64,000 bases of DNA from Xanthobacter flavus. Lineage in GTDB: Bacteria; Pseudomonadota; Alphaproteobacteria; Rhizobiales; Xanthobacteraceae. The first letter of the stretch is position 1, and the number at the start of each line of letters is the position of its first letter. The notes under the pieces were generated by a model that saw nothing but the letters and a program-made list of their open reading frames with translations, had not been told where the DNA came from and did no database searches. Location of the stretch: contig NZ_JAGGML010000001.1 in the NCBI RefSeq assembly GCF_017875275.1, positions 682,001 to 746,000 on the forward strand. Direction: 5' to 3'. The position numbers were made by a program, and so were the translations under genes. Shown here in pieces: positions 31,375-40,948 of this stretch.

Positions 31375-34300
31375 TCAGGCGAGGGTCATGAGGCTGGCAT
31401 TGCCCCCCGCAGCGGCGGTGTTCACCGACACCGCGCGCTCCTCCAGAAGCAAATTCGCAGGATAGGCGAAGGGCGACGCCGCGATCTCCGACGCCGTCGC
31501 CGCATGAAGGGGCACTATCGCGCCCTCCCGCTCCACCAGATCCTGGGCGGCGACGCGGTAGCGTTCCCCTTCCCCCTCCACAAGCGCCACGGCGACCGGC
31601 TCGGGACCAGCGGCGAGGCGGGCGCGGACGTCCTCCGGCACCGTTGCGAGCATCCCCGCCAGGCCAGCCGGCGCGTCCAGCAGCGCACGGTTGCCAGTGG
31701 CGAGGGTGACGCCCAGCTGCCGGATCAGGCCCGTTTCCGTCTCCGGCATCAGCAGAACCGTGCCGCGCGGGTGGAGGGCGTAGGTATTGCGCTCCCCCAC
31801 CGGACCGGGAAGCTCCAGAGACAGGCCGAGCGGCACCCGCGCCACCAGTGCCCGGACGGCGTCCGCGTCCAACCGCCGGCCGGATCCCTCCAGCCAGTTG
31901 GCGAAAGCCAGCGCCGCCGGATCGGCCGTCCCGCCGGGAAGGTCGAAATCCGGCCCGTGCACGAGCCGCGAGAGGTAGAGCGGCCCGCCTGCCTTCGGCC
32001 CCGTGCCGGAGAGTCCGCGCCCGCCGAACGGCTGCACCCCCACCACGGCGCCGATGATGTTGCGGTTCACATAGAGGTTGCCGGCCTCGACCCGCTTGGT
32101 GACCTCGGCGACGGTCGCATCCAGCCGGGTGTGCAGGCCGAAGGTGAGGCCATAGCCGGTGGCGTTGATGGCCGCGATGAGCCGCCCGAGATCGGCGCGC
32201 CGCCAGCGCACCACATGCAGCACCGGCCCGAACACCTCGCGGCCAAGATCGGCGATGGACTCCACTTCGATCAGCGTCGGCGCCACGAAGGTGCCATGCG
32301 CCGTGCCGGACGGCAGCGGCAGGCGATGAACCGGAAAGCCCTTCCGCGCCATGGCGGCGACATGCGCCTCGATGGTCTCGCGGGCCTCGGCATGGATCAC
32401 CGGCCCGACATCCACCGAAAGGCGATCCGTGCGCGCCACCTCCAGTTCAGCCATGGCGCCCTTCAGCATGGCGAGCATGCTGTCGGCCACCTCCTCCTGA
32501 AGGCACAGGACCCGAAGGGCTGAGCAGCGCTGGCCCGCGCTGTCAAAGGCGGAGGCGATCACGTCCGCCACGACCTGCTCCGGCAGAGCGGAGGAATCGA
32601 CGATCATGGCGTTCTGACCGCCGGTCTCGGCGATGAACGGCACCGGTCGGCCATCCAGCCCCTGCCGGTCCGCCAGCGTGCGGGCGATCAGCCGCGCGAC
32701 TTCGGTGGAGCCAGTGAACATCACCCCAGCCACAGGCGCCGACACCAGCGCCGCGCCCACGCGGCCATCTCCCGGCAGAAGCTGGAGCACTTCGGCCGGA
32801 ACGCCGGCGTCGTGCAGAAGGCGCACCGCCTCTGCCGCGACGAGGGGAGTCTCCTCCGCCGGCTTGGCCAGCACCGGATTGCCGGCGGCAAGGGCAGCCG
32901 CCACCTGCCCGGTGAAGATGGCAAGCGGGAAGTTCCACGGGCTGATGCAGGCGATGGGGCCGAGAGGGCGATGGGCGGGCGTGAGCCGCGCCTCCGCTTC
33001 ACCCGCGTAATAGCGCAGGAAATCCACGGCCTCGCGCACCTCGGCCACCGCATTGGCGGCGGACTTGCCGGCCTCGCGCATGATGAGGCCCATCAGCCCC
33101 ATCATCTGCGCTTCCATGGCGTCCGCCGCGCGCCGAAGCATCCCCGCCCGTTCGGCCGGCGGGCGGGCGGCCCAGTCGGCTGCGACCGAGGCGGCGCGGG
33201 CGGCAGCGCGCGTCACATCCGCAACAGTCGCGTCGCGCACCTCGCCGACCGCATCGCGATGGTCGCCGGGGTTCAGCACCAGCCGTGCGGCCGCGCCGCC
33301 GGATGCGGGCGCCGCTATTGTCCACTTGCCCGCCTGTGCCGCGAGCTGCGACGAGAGCACGGCGAGCGTCGCGTCGTCCGCAAGATCGAGCCCGGCCGAA
33401 TTCACCCGCTTCCCATAGAGGGCGCGCGGGGCGGCGATGGCGGGATGGGGCGCGCCGGGCACCGGCATTGCGGCGATGACCTCTGCGGGATCGGCGATGA
33501 GGTCCTCCACCGGGACGGCGGGGTCACGGATGCGGTTGACGAAGGAGGAATTCGCGCCGTTCTCCAGCAGCCGCCGCACCAGATAGGCGAGCAGCGTCTC
33601 GTGGGTCCCCACCGGCGCATAGATCCGGCAGGGCCGCCCGTGCGGACCGACGACCTCCTCGTACAGTGGCTCGCCCATGCCGTGGAGGCACTGGAATTCA
33701 TAGTCGCCGGTTCGGAAGTCGGGGCCGGCCATTTCGTGGATGGCGGCGAGCGTCTGGGCGTTGTGGGTGGCAAACTGGGGGAAGACCGCATCCTTCGCCG
33801 CGAGCAGCTTGCGGGCGCAGGCGATGTAGGAGATGTCGGTGTGGACCTTACGGGTGAAGACGGGGAAATCCGGCATCCCGTCCACCTGCGCGCGCTTGAT
33901 CTCGGCATCCCAATAGGCGCCCTTCACCAGGCGCACCGCGATCCGGCGCCCGGTGCGGCGCGCGAGGTCGATGATGAAATCCAGCACCGCCGGGCAGCGC
34001 CGGCCATAGGCCTGCACCACGAAGCCGATGCCGTCCCAGCCGGCCAGCTCCGGCGCGGCGCAAAGCGCCTCCAGCAGATCGAGGGAGAGTTCGAGCCGGT
34101 CCTGCTCCTCGGCATCGATGTTGAGGCCGATATTCCAGCGCCGCGCCTCGACGGCGAGGGCGAGCAGGCGCGGGAACAGTTCGCCCATCACCCGCTCCGC
34201 CTTGGCGCGGGCGTAGCGCGGATGCAGCGCCGAGAGCTTCACTGACAGCCCCGGCCCGCCGAAGATGCCGCGCCCGCCTGAAGCCGCGCCGATGGCGGCG

Positions 34301-35034
34301 ATGGCATGACGGTAGGCCTCGAAATAGCGCGCGGCATCCGCCGCCGTCATGGCCGCCTCGCCCAGCATGTCGAAGGAATAGAGGAAACCCGCGTGCTCGC
34401 CCTTGCCGACGCGCGCCAGTGCTTCCTCGATGCTGCGGCCCATGACGAACTGCTCGCCCATGATGCCGATGGCCACATCGACCGCCCGGCGGATCACCGG
34501 CGCGCCGCAGCGGGCGATGAGCCGCGTGAGCACGCCGGACAGGCCCTGGGCATCCTCCGCCGTGGCCAACCGGCCGGTGAAGAGAAGGCCCCAGCTGGCC
34601 GCGTTCACGAACATGGAATGGCCGCCACCCACGTGCGCCCGCCAGTCGCCGGGACCGATCTTGTCGCGGATGAGCGCATCGCGTGTGGCCGCGTCCGGAA
34701 TGCGCAGAAGCGCCTCGGCAAGGCACATGAGGGCGATGCCCTCGCGGCTGGAGAGGTCGTATTCCTGCACCAGCTCCTCCACCGCCGAGCCGCGCGGCTT
34801 TTCCCTGAGCCGCGTGACGAGGGCCCGGGCATGGGCGGCGACCCTCTCGCGCTGCGCAGGTGAGAGCTGCGCCTGCGGCAGTAGCGCGGCGACACACGCC
34901 GCTTCGGGCGCGCGTGTCATGGCGGTGATCGCCCGCCGCAGGTCGCCGCGGGGCGCGAGCGGGGGCGCAAAGTTTGCGAACAGCGGCGGGCGAAGTGTCT
35001 CCCGAGGCGGGCTGAGCAATGCGGGGCTTGGCAT
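31375..35034 (-). CDS. putA: Bifunctional proline dehydrogenase / P5C dehydrogenase PutA
   Basis: A 1219-residue enzyme that oxidises proline to glutamate in two steps with FAD then NAD. The proline dehydrogenase barrel spans about residues 130-500 (EEQDRLELSLDLLE, VKGAYWDAEIKRAQ, ATHNAQTLAAI, HGMGEPLYE, YAPVGTHETLLAYLVRRLLENGANSSFVNR). The P5C dehydrogenase spans about 560-1010, with ETGGQNAMIVDSSALPEQVV and nucleophile Cys in SAGQRCSALR. A C-terminal ALDH-like domain ends SVNTAAAGGNASLM. The N-terminal ribbon-helix-helix DNA-binding domain of E. coli PutA is absent, so it should not autoregulate. An Lrp-type regulator is divergent. I chose ATG 35034, behind AAAGGTG. A GTG at 35043 is possible. 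Confidence 0.95.
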   Translation of the reverse strand: MPSPALLSPPRETLRPPLFANFAPPLAPRGDLRRAITAMTRAPEAACVAALLPQAQLSPAQRERVAAHARALVTRLREKPRGSAVEELVQEYDLSSREGIALMCLAEALLRIPDAATRDALIRDKIGPGDWRAHVGGGHSMFVNAASWGLLFTGRLATAEDAQGLSGVLTRLIARCGAPVIRRAVDVAIGIMGEQFVMGRSIEEALARVGKGEHAGFLYSFDMLGEAAMTAADAARYFEAYRHAIAAIGAASGGRGIFGGPGLSVKLSALHPRYARAKAERVMGELFPRLLALAVEARRWNIGLNIDAEEQDRLELSLDLLEALCAAPELAGWDGIGFVVQAYGRRCPAVLDFIIDLARRTGRRIAVRLVKGAYWDAEIKRAQVDGMPDFPVFTRKVHTDISYIACARKLLAAKDAVFPQFATHNAQTLAAIHEMAGPDFRTGDYEFQCLHGMGEPLYEEVVGPHGRPCRIYAPVGTHETLLAYLVRRLLENGANSSFVNRIRDPAVPVEDLIADPAEVIAAMPVPGAPHPAIAAPRALYGKRVNSAGLDLADDATLAVLSSQLAAQAGKWTIAAPASGGAAARLVLNPGDHRDAVGEVRDATVADVTRAAARAASVAADWAARPPAERAGMLRRAADAMEAQMMGLMGLIMREAGKSAANAVAEVREAVDFLRYYAGEAEARLTPAHRPLGPIACISPWNFPLAIFTGQVAAALAAGNPVLAKPAEETPLVAAEAVRLLHDAGVPAEVLQLLPGDGRVGAALVSAPVAGVMFTGSTEVARLIARTLADRQGLDGRPVPFIAETGGQNAMIVDSSALPEQVVADVIASAFDSAGQRCSALRVLCLQEEVADSMLAMLKGAMAELEVARTDRLSVDVGPVIHAEARETIEAHVAAMARKGFPVHRLPLPSGTAHGTFVAPTLIEVESIADLGREVFGPVLHVVRWRRADLGRLIAAINATGYGLTFGLHTRLDATVAEVTKRVEAGNLYVNRNIIGAVVGVQPFGGRGLSGTGPKAGGPLYLSRLVHGPDFDLPGGTADPAALAFANWLEGSGRRLDADAVRALVARVPLGLSLELPGPVGERNTYALHPRGTVLLMPETETGLIRQLGVTLATGNRALLDAPAGLAGMLATVPEDVRARLAAGPEPVAVALVEGEGERYRVAAQDLVEREGAIVPLHAATASEIAASPFAYPANLLLEERAVSVNTAAAGGNASLMTLA

Positions 35035-35043
35035 CGGAGGCAC

Positions 35044-35175
35044 CTTTCGTCGCGCCGTTCGGGCGATCTCGAACAGGCTTTGATGCTAACCCGGACGGCC
35101 GGAGGCGATCTGACCGAATGCGAAGCGCATAGTTTAGGAATTGACTTTTTTTGCCTCAAATCGAAAATCGAATTT
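35044..35175. promoter_or_regulatory. putA/putR divergent promoter region
   Basis: A 132-base region that turns sharply AT-rich at 35135-35175 (TTGACTTTTTTTGCC, TCGAAAATCGAATTTATG). Lrp-type activators bind loosely conserved AT-rich sites of this kind, so this is where PutR probably acts on both genes. Individual boxes cannot be fixed by eye. Confidence 0.5.
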
Positions 35176-35646
35176 ATGCAGAATGACTATATTTCTGATC
35201 AAATTGACTCTTTCGATGCGCGCATCATCGCCGCCTTGGTGGAGGACGGGCGCATCTCCGTCACGGATCTCGCCGCCAAGGTCGGGCTGTCGCGCAGTCC
35301 GTGCCAGGCGCGGCTGAAGCGGCTGTTGGACGAGGGCTATATCCGCGGCTTTCGGGCCGTGCTCGATCCGGCCAAGCTCGGACTCGACCACATCGCCTTC
35401 ACCGAGGTGAAGCTCTCGGAGACCACCGAGGCGGCGCTCACGGCGTTCAACAGGGCGGTGATGAAGATCCGGGAGGTGGAGGCGTGCCACATGATCGCGG
35501 GCTCGTTCGACTACCTGCTCAAGGTCCGCACCCGCGACATCCGGCGCTATCGCGAAGTGCTGGGGGAAAGGATCTCCAGCCTGCCGCACGTCGCGAGCAC
35601 CTCCACCTACGTGGTGATGGAGCCGGTGAAAGACGACGGTGCGTAA
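35176..35646 (+). CDS. putR: Lrp/AsnC-family regulator, putative PutR
   Basis: A 156-residue regulator with an N-terminal helix-turn-helix (ARIIAALVEDGRISVTDLAAK, then GLSRSPCQARLKRLLDEGYI) and a C-terminal RAM ligand-binding domain (residues about 75-150, with KIREVEACHMIAGSFDYLLKVR). I chose ATG 35176 (MQNDYISDQIDSFD); the frame extends further upstream, but that part is AT-rich promoter DNA. The divergent position next to putA is the standard arrangement of PutR, which activates proline catabolism in alphaproteobacteria when proline is present. Confidence 0.88.
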   Translation: MQNDYISDQIDSFDARIIAALVEDGRISVTDLAAKVGLSRSPCQARLKRLLDEGYIRGFRAVLDPAKLGLDHIAFTEVKLSETTEAALTAFNRAVMKIREVEACHMIAGSFDYLLKVRTRDIRRYREVLGERISSLPHVASTSTYVVMEPVKDDGA

Positions 35647-35733
35647 GGCGCGCAACCGCCGGTCTTCTGGTTTTGCGGCATTGCATCATGGCTCAGGTGG
35701 CGTTTCACTGGAGGCGATTTCCGGAGCCCGACC

Positions 35734-37563
35734 TTGCCCCATCCCCTGCCGACCCTAGAGACGCCGCTGCTGCGGTTCATCAAGGAGACCCACACGGAGT
35801 TCTCCCGCATCGATGCGGGTGAGGTCGCCTCCTACATCCCGGAGCTGGGCAAGGCCAATCCGGACCATTTCGGCATCGCCGTCGCCACCACGGACGGGCA
35901 CGTCTACGAGGCGGGCGACACGCAGGTGCCCTTCACGATCCAATCCGTGTCGAAGGCGATGGTGTTCGCTTTGGCGCTGGACCTGCTGGGAGCCGAGCGG
36001 GTGGAGGCGGCCATCGGCGTGGAGCCGAGCGGCGAGGCGTTCAACTCCATCCGCCTGAGGGCCGACAACAAGCCGTTCAACGCCATGGTGAATGCCGGCG
36101 CCATTGCCTGTTCCGGCCTGATTGCGGAGAGCGCGGGGGACGAGGCGTTCGAGCTGATCCGCACCGCCCTCGGCCGCTTCGCCGGGCGGGATCTCGGCGT
36201 CGACGAGGCCGTGTTCGAGAGCGAACGCTCCACCGGCGACCGCAACCGCGCCATCGCATACCTCCTGCGCACCTACGGCGGCGTCGTGGGAGACGTGGAC
36301 CGGCTGCTCGACGTCTATTTCCGCCAGTGCTCCGTGCTGGTCACCGCCCGTGACCTCGCGGTCATGGGGGCGACCTTCGCCAACCACGGCGTCAATCCGC
36401 TCACCGGCGATACGGTGTCGTCGAACTATGCCGTGGCGCGCACGCTGGCGGTCATGAGTTCCTCCGGCATGTACGACTTCGCCGGCGAGTGGATCTATCG
36501 CGTGGGCGTGCCGGCCAAGAGCGGCGTAGGCGGCGGGATTCTGGCGGCCCTGCCCTCCCAGCTTGGCCTCGGCACCTTCTCGCCCCGGCTCGACATGCAC
36601 GGCAACAGCGTGCGCGGCATCCGTACCTGCGAGGCGATTTCCGAGGCCTTCGACCTGCACATGCTGTCGCGTCGGGACGATGTGCGCACATGCGTCGTCG
36701 CCGATTACGATTTCCGCACCGTGCCCTCCAAGCCCGGCCGGCAGCCGCACGAGCAGGATATCCTGTCCGCCCGTTCCGGCGCCATACGGGCCATCGAGTT
36801 GGCCGGCAAACTCTCCTTCGCCTCCATGGACTACGTGACCCGCCGGCTCACGGCCCCTGCGGACGTGCCGGAATTCCTCATTCTCAACCTCCACCGCGTG
36901 GCCACCATCACCGACGCGGGCCTGAAGCTCCTCACCGGCCTCATCAAGAACCAGCTGCCGGCAGGGACCACGGCCGTGATCGCCGGTGTAGAGGCCACAT
37001 CGCCCGTGGCGCCGCAGCTGAAGGCGCTGCGGGAACAGGGCGTGCGCGTGCGCATCTTCCCGACCTACGACGCGGCGGTGGAATGGGCCGAGGATCAGGT
37101 CGTGTACCGCCATGGCGGCTTCTCGCGGATCGAGGTGGAGGCGGATCTCAGCCGCCAGGCGCTTCTCGCCGGCCTCTCGCCCCAGGAACTGGCCGATCTA
37201 TCCCGGCTCGGCACCCGAGTCGTGTTCCCGGCCGGCACGCGCATCATCTCCGCCAACGAGCCGCCGGCCAGGGTCTATTTCCTCCTTCGGGGCATGGTGA
37301 ACGCGCGCTCGGCGGGCGACGTGCGGCTCTCCACCATGATCCCCGGCATGGTCTTCGGGGAGATGGCCCTCATCGAGCAGCCGCGCAGCACGGATGTCTG
37401 GGCCGACACGGAGGCGGTGTGCGTGGAGGTGACGGCGGACCAGTTCCGCGCCTTCCAGGAGACCCACGCCCGCGCCGCGGACCGGATCATGCGCAATCTC
37501 GCGGTCCTGCTCGCCGGGCGCATCCGCATGGCCACAGCCCGCATCGAGATGCTGACCGGCTGA
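35734..37563 (+). CDS. glsA: Glutaminase fused to STAS and cyclic-nucleotide-binding domains
   Basis: A 609-residue three-domain protein. Residues about 15-310 are a beta-lactamase-fold glutaminase with the catalytic Ser71-x-x-Lys74 (QSVSKAM), NAMVNAGAIAC, the YFRQCSVLVTARDLAVM segment and AKSGVGGGILAALP. It deamidates glutamine to glutamate. Residues about 345-455 are a STAS domain. Residues about 470-605 are a Crp-like cNMP-binding domain (FPAGTRIISANEPPARVYFL, MVFGEMALIEQPRSTDVWA) without a DNA-binding helix-turn-helix. This suggests allosteric control by a nucleotide or partner protein. The start codon is TTG at 35734 with GGAG 7 bases upstream. Its neighbours putR and putA also feed glutamate. 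Confidence 0.9.
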   Translation: MPHPLPTLETPLLRFIKETHTEFSRIDAGEVASYIPELGKANPDHFGIAVATTDGHVYEAGDTQVPFTIQSVSKAMVFALALDLLGAERVEAAIGVEPSGEAFNSIRLRADNKPFNAMVNAGAIACSGLIAESAGDEAFELIRTALGRFAGRDLGVDEAVFESERSTGDRNRAIAYLLRTYGGVVGDVDRLLDVYFRQCSVLVTARDLAVMGATFANHGVNPLTGDTVSSNYAVARTLAVMSSSGMYDFAGEWIYRVGVPAKSGVGGGILAALPSQLGLGTFSPRLDMHGNSVRGIRTCEAISEAFDLHMLSRRDDVRTCVVADYDFRTVPSKPGRQPHEQDILSARSGAIRAIELAGKLSFASMDYVTRRLTAPADVPEFLILNLHRVATITDAGLKLLTGLIKNQLPAGTTAVIAGVEATSPVAPQLKALREQGVRVRIFPTYDAAVEWAEDQVVYRHGGFSRIEVEADLSRQALLAGLSPQELADLSRLGTRVVFPAGTRIISANEPPARVYFLLRGMVNARSAGDVRLSTMIPGMVFGEMALIEQPRSTDVWADTEAVCVEVTADQFRAFQETHARAADRIMRNLAVLLAGRIRMATARIEMLTG

Positions 37564-37717
37564 GACCAGCCGCATCGCGGATTGCAAAACTGCGGGCGCG
37601 CGCAGGCTTTGTCGACCCTCCGGCCTAGCACTTTCGGCCAGCCTTGAGCGAAGCCCTTTACAACCCCCTTTTCCCCTCCCAGTCTTCTCTCAAAGAGAAG
37701 AAATTCGGGAGGTAAAG

Positions 37718-38515
37718 ATGGTGGATACGGTCGAGAACCGGCCACAGACCGTGCAGGCAATGCCGGCGGTCCGGGCGGTGACGTTCGCGGATGTGAAGGC
37801 CGCGCTCATCGAGGGACTTTCGGACTTCGCGCGGGCACCGGCGTTCGGGCTGGCGTTCGGCGCTCTTTATGCGGCAGGCGGCCTTGCCATCGTCGGCTGC
37901 GTCTTCTTCTTCGACCTCGGTTACCTTGCTTATCCCCTGTTCGCCGGCTCGGTGCTGATCGGCCCGTTCGTGGCAGCCGGCCTCTATGACGTGAGCCGCG
38001 AACTCGAGGCGGGCCGGCAGCCCACCTGGCATGGCGTCATGTCCACCATCTTCGCCCAGCGCCAGCGCGAACTCGGCTGGATGGCCTTCGTCACCATCTT
38101 CGCCTTCATCATCTGGATGTACCAGGTGCGGCTGCTGCTGGCGCTGTTCCTCGGCTTTGCCTCGTTCGCCACGCTCAGCGACTTCCTGCGCGTACTGTTC
38201 ACGACCTCCGACGGCATCGCCTTCCTGGCCGTGGGCCATGTGATCGGGGCGGCGCTGGCGCTGGGACTGTTCTCCATCACCGTCGTATCCTTCCCGCTGC
38301 TCATGGACCGGGACCTGGACGTGGTCACCGCCATGATCACCAGCGTGCAGGCCGTGCTCACCAGCCCCGGACCGATGATCCTGTGGGGCATCTGCGTGGT
38401 GGCGCTCATCGCCATCGGCGCCGCGCCGGGCTTCCTCGGGCTCATCTTCGTTCTGCCGGTTCTGGGCCACGCCACGTGGCACCTTTACCGCCGGGCCGTG
38501 GCGCCACTGCCGTAA
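37718..38515 (+). CDS. Integral membrane protein, DUF2189 family
   Basis: A 265-residue membrane protein with about six hydrophobic helices (FGLAFGALYAAGGLAIVGCVF, AYPLFAGSVLIGPFVAAGLYD, MAFVTIFAFIIWMYQVRLLL, AVGHVIGAALALGLFSITVV, MILWGICVVALIAIGAAPGF, LGLIFVLPVLGHATWHLYRR). The ending 'LPVLGHATWHLYRRAV' and the YDVSRELEAG loop are characteristic of DUF2189. The function of the family is unknown. The start at ATG 37718 follows GGGAGGTAAAG. No operon partner is evident. Confidence 0.85.
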   Translation: MVDTVENRPQTVQAMPAVRAVTFADVKAALIEGLSDFARAPAFGLAFGALYAAGGLAIVGCVFFFDLGYLAYPLFAGSVLIGPFVAAGLYDVSRELEAGRQPTWHGVMSTIFAQRQRELGWMAFVTIFAFIIWMYQVRLLLALFLGFASFATLSDFLRVLFTTSDGIAFLAVGHVIGAALALGLFSITVVSFPLLMDRDLDVVTAMITSVQAVLTSPGPMILWGICVVALIAIGAAPGFLGLIFVLPVLGHATWHLYRRAVAPLP

Positions 38516-38555
38516 GAGGCGCCGCCGGCGCCCTGCGCGGCGCGGCGCGGCTGGC

Positions 38556-39857
38556 CTAACGCTTCGGCTTGGGTGCGGGTTTGGTCGTGGATTTGGGTGC
38601 AGCCGCGTTCCGTGGCCGACCTTTCTTGATCGCGCCGGCCGCTTCGGCGACGGACGCGAGAGGGGACTGGGCGGCTTTCAGCACCTTGGCCTTCACAGCC
38701 GGCTTCTTGGTAATCGCGGCTTTGGCCGCGGATTTTGCCGGAGCACCCTTCGCCGGCACAGCCTTCACAGCAACCTTGGCCTTCGTTCCATTGCCCTTCG
38801 TCGCCTTGGGACGCACGACCTTGGCGGGTGTCACCATCTTGGCCGGCGCTGCCGCCTTGGCTGGCGTTGCCGTCTTGGCTGGCTTGGCGACCGCCTTTTT
38901 CGCGGCGTCTTTTGTCTTTTCGACCGCTTCAGCCGGGATGGGCTCAACCGACTCGGTCTTCGCCTTCGCCGGAGGCGCTTTCGACACCTTTTTCTTGGCT
39001 GTCTTGGCTGTCTTGGCCACGGCAATCGGCGCGGTCTCTTTGTCCCCTGCCTCGCCGGGATAACGGCTCTCCGGCTCGATGGCCGCCGTCTCACCGTCCT
39101 TTGCGGCCTTCGCCTTCCCTGCCTTCGCCTTGGGCGTTTTGGCCTTTGGGGGTTTGGCCTTCGAGGGTTTGGCATCGGCCTTGGCCGGCTTCGCCTCTTT
39201 AAGCGCCTTGACCTTGGGCGCCTCAGGCTCCGCCTGAGCCGTCGCAGGGTCCTTGCCTTTGGCGACCTTGGCCTTGCTGCCCGAAGCCCTGTCGTCCTGA
39301 GCCTTCGCCGCCTTCACTTTCGCCGGCTTCGCCTTGGCTTCAGGCTGCTCTTCCGCTCCCGCCGTTTCGGCGTTCTTCTCCGCCCAGCGCCGCGCCATGA
39401 TGGCTCCAAACGACAGGATCAATTCGGAGAGATCCTCCTCCTGAACCGCCGCAGCCGCCGTCTCGACGGAGAACCAGAAGCCGTAGCGCTGGAAGCGCTC
39501 CGGCCATTTCTGCAACAGCCGCTTCACCTTGAGGGGAAACACCAGCACGTCGCAGAGCACCGAGCGGGTGCCGAGGCGCTTCTCATAAGTGTAGGCGCCG
39601 AGCGGCTCGCGGGAGACTACGCCGACGAGCCCGGCTTCCTCATAACACTCGCGCGCCGCTGTCTTGGGCGGGGTGAGGCCCTTGATGGGCCACCCTTTGG
39701 GAATCACCCAGCGGCGCGTCTCGCGCGAGGTGATCAGGCGGATCTGTACTTCGCCATCTCGCCGGACACGATATGGCAGGGCGGCATACTGCACCCTGCG
39801 CCCGCCCGGAACACCGGTGGCAACCCGAACATGTGGCCAATCCGACCAAGGCGCCAT
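38556..39857 (-). CDS. DIPP-type Nudix hydrolase with a histone-H1-like C-terminal tail
   Basis: A 433-residue protein. Residues about 1-150 are a Nudix domain of the diphosphoinositol-polyphosphate-phosphohydrolase type. WVIPKGWPIKG leads into the box ending RECYEEAGLVG; the first Glu of the classical box is replaced by Leu, as is usual in this subgroup. It should cleave a diphosphate linked to another group, substrate unknown. Residues about 175-433 are a long low-complexity tail dominated by Lys, Ala and Pro (units such as KAKPAKVKAAKA and AKTAKK), like bacterial histone-H1-like proteins, which would make this part bind DNA or RNA non-specifically. Confidence 0.85.
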   Translation of the reverse strand: MAPWSDWPHVRVATGVPGGRRVQYAALPYRVRRDGEVQIRLITSRETRRWVIPKGWPIKGLTPPKTAARECYEEAGLVGVVSREPLGAYTYEKRLGTRSVLCDVLVFPLKVKRLLQKWPERFQRYGFWFSVETAAAAVQEEDLSELILSFGAIMARRWAEKNAETAGAEEQPEAKAKPAKVKAAKAQDDRASGSKAKVAKGKDPATAQAEPEAPKVKALKEAKPAKADAKPSKAKPPKAKTPKAKAGKAKAAKDGETAAIEPESRYPGEAGDKETAPIAVAKTAKTAKKKVSKAPPAKAKTESVEPIPAEAVEKTKDAAKKAVAKPAKTATPAKAAAPAKMVTPAKVVRPKATKGNGTKAKVAVKAVPAKGAPAKSAAKAAITKKPAVKAKVLKAAQSPLASVAEAAGAIKKGRPRNAAAPKSTTKPAPKPKR

Positions 39858-40005
39858 GGGCGTTCCAGGAGCGGCGGAACGTGAAAGACGAACTCAGGAA
39901 GCGCGGATTCCCTTCTCCGCCCGCCGACGGCAGAATCGGTCATCAAACCTGATCTATCATAAAGCCTTGCAACCAAGAACCGCGCCGGACGGCACGGCTG
40001 GCCCG

Positions 40006-40758
40006 TCACTGGGGCTCGGCCTCGTAAACCAGCACGGTGCGCGCCCGAACCTCGATCTCACCGGCTTCCACGGGCACCGCCATGCGGGCCGCATCGGCCT
40101 TCATCATCATGGGCGCCGGCATGATGGGTCCACCGCTCTGTCCCTCGGGCTGGATCGACATGATGCGGGTCAGCCGAAGCCCCGCCGCCGCGGCGACGCC
40201 TTTCGCCTGGTCAATGGCGTCCTTCACGGAGGCGGCGCGCGCCTCGCCTTCAAGCCGCTCGCTGTCGGCGAGCGCGAAAGAAAGGCCAGAGGCCTGATTG
40301 GCGCCGGATTGCACCACCTTGTCCAGCAGCGCGCCGAGCTTGCCGAGATCGCGCACCGTGATCCGCACCGAATTGCGCACTTCGAACCCGATCAGCTTCG
40401 GCGCCTCCCTGGACGGCGGCTGCGGATAGGACTGCTGGGGCTGGATCGAGAAAGACGAGGTGGAGATGTCGTTCGGCGCGATGCCGGCCGCCTTCAGCGC
40501 CGCAATCACATCCGAAACCGACTTGGAATTGGCGGCCAGCGCCTCGTCCGCCGTCTTGGCGTTGCTGACGACGCCGGTGGTGAGGACCGCCATGTCCGGC
40601 GGCGCGGTGCGCTTCGCCTCGCCGACCACGGTGATGGTCGCTGCCGCCGCGGCCGGTCCGGCAACGGCCAATGTCGCAGCCAGAGCCGCCGCGAACACAA
40701 CCGCCGCGCGAGTGGCGACGCGCGGGATGGAAACGGTGCGGGGCGGCGCATGACGCAT
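40006..40758 (-). CDS. SIMPL-domain (DUF541) periplasmic protein
   Basis: A 250-residue exported protein. I chose ATG 40758 (MRHAPPRTVSIPRVATRA), which opens a signal peptide ending near AGPAAAA. The SIMPL domain is clear: ITVVGEAKRTAPPDMAVLTTGV, a long helical middle (SNAKTADEALAANSKSVSDV), TSSFSIQPQQSY, FEVRNSVRITVRDLGKLGALL and a final EVRARTVLVYE strand. Family members (e.g. E. coli YggE, Brucella BP26) are outer-membrane or periplasmic, implicated in oxidative stress and as channel-like oligomers. The exact role is unknown. Confidence 0.88.
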   Translation of the reverse strand: MRHAPPRTVSIPRVATRAAVVFAAALAATLAVAGPAAAAATITVVGEAKRTAPPDMAVLTTGVVSNAKTADEALAANSKSVSDVIAALKAAGIAPNDISTSSFSIQPQQSYPQPPSREAPKLIGFEVRNSVRITVRDLGKLGALLDKVVQSGANQASGLSFALADSERLEGEARAASVKDAIDQAKGVAAAAGLRLTRIMSIQPEGQSGGPIMPAPMMMKADAARMAVPVEAGEIEVRARTVLVYEAEPQ

Positions 40759-40948
40759 GACGGTATCCTCGTTCGGTCCCGGCCGATGTCCGGGGGACAC
40801 GGAACGGGAGACGACAGCGCGAACGCGGCACCATTGCGGCGAAGCCACCCGCCATCCCCACCCTGGCGACCCGACGGCACCCGCCGGCGGGAATCTGTTG
40901 TTCCCGGCAGGCAGGATTGCTAGAGCAGCAACCAGACGCTGCGCGTTG

